Shown here one piece after another: positions 6,287 to 6,368 of a stretch of DNA of 6,368 nt (positions are counted from its first letter, which is position 1; each line of letters starts with the position of its first letter). The DNA is from an uncultured Novosphingobium sp. Its GTDB lineage: Bacteria > Pseudomonadota > Alphaproteobacteria > Sphingomonadales > Sphingomonadaceae. The stretch lies in the NCBI GenBank assembly GCA_946886365.1, contig CAMPIM010000150.1, positions 1 to 6,368 on the forward strand, read 5' to 3'. Position numbers and translations under genes: made by a program. The notes under the pieces are model-generated. The model was not told the origin of the DNA. It saw only the letters and a program-made list of their open reading frames with translations, and searched no databases.

Positions 6287-6368
6287 TCAGTGGAGGCCTG
6301 AGCCGCCGCCCGCCAGTTCCTTGGCGATGGAGCCGACCATGTCCTTGGCATCGCCGAACAGCATCTGG
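6287..6368 (-). CDS. pntB: NAD(P) transhydrogenase subunit beta, C-terminal end only
   Basis: Only the last 26 codons and the stop lie in the window; the rest is beyond the right edge. The peptide begins 'QMLFGDAKDMVGSIAKEL' and ends in a Gly-rich tail 'AGGGSGLH'. 'MLFGDAK' followed by an amphipathic helix is how PntB proteins end (the E. coli protein has MLFGDAKASVDAIL). In the full protein this is the edge of domain III, which binds NADP(H). The beta subunit sits in the inner membrane and, with PntA, couples proton entry to hydride transfer from NADH to NADP+. A strong terminator follows at once, so it is the last gene of its unit. The identification rests on a short stretch, but the motif is distinctive. 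Confidence 0.85.
   Translation of the reverse strand, partial: QMLFGDAKDMVGSIAKELAGGGSGLH

Noticed and set aside
1..6368. Mobile element, CRISPR array, tRNA/rRNA, toxin-antitoxin or defence system
   Set aside because: Reading both strands showed no transposase or integrase motifs, no regularly spaced repeats, no tRNA-like cloverleaf and no recognisable defence domains.

Overview
The window looks like ordinary chromosomal DNA from an alphaproteobacterium, most likely a sphingomonad (Sphingobium, Sphingomonas or Novosphingobium type). The evidence is the moderately high GC content, a TonB-dependent receptor with the 'IIVTAQKR' N-terminus common in that group, and catabolic acyl-CoA genes beside a transhydrogenase subunit. 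The genus is an inference from style, not from a database match.

Layout from left to right. (1) Positions 1-1482, minus strand: a CocE/NonD-type serine hydrolase (peptidase S15 fold) with an intact Ser-Asp-His triad. It runs off the left edge, so its C-terminus is missing. (2) 1483-1698: a 216-bp divergent intergenic region that must hold the promoters of the hydrolase and the receptor. (3) 1699-4017, plus strand: a complete 772-residue TonB-dependent outer-membrane receptor with signal peptide, TonB box, plug, barrel and terminal Phe. (4) 4018-4112: a convergent intergenic region with a long near-perfect hairpin that probably ends transcription from both sides. (5) 5952 down to 4113, minus strand: a two-gene operon, 3-hydroxyisobutyryl-CoA hydrolase followed by enoyl-CoA hydratase, overlapping by 11 bases. 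(6) 5953-6286: a 334-bp gap with the operon's probable promoter, several small inverted repeats, a terminator-like leader hairpin, and a textbook intrinsic terminator. (7) 6287-6368, minus strand: the last 26 codons of a gene recognised as pntB, the NADP-binding beta subunit of proton-translocating transhydrogenase.

How the genes may work together. The two crotonase-fold enzymes catalyse consecutive-type steps of valine breakdown: hydration of methacrylyl-CoA, then hydrolysis of 3-hydroxyisobutyryl-CoA. Their overlap suggests coupled translation. The receptor and the hydrolase diverge from one control region, which suggests, without proving, that an ester or amide compound is taken up and then cleaved. 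No substrate can be named from sequence. I see no mobile element, CRISPR array, RNA gene, toxin-antitoxin or defence system, and no convincing new biological system. The more interesting signals are the leader hairpin and inverted-repeat cluster ahead of the valine-type operon, and a cysteine in the hydratase where family members normally have an active-site glycine.
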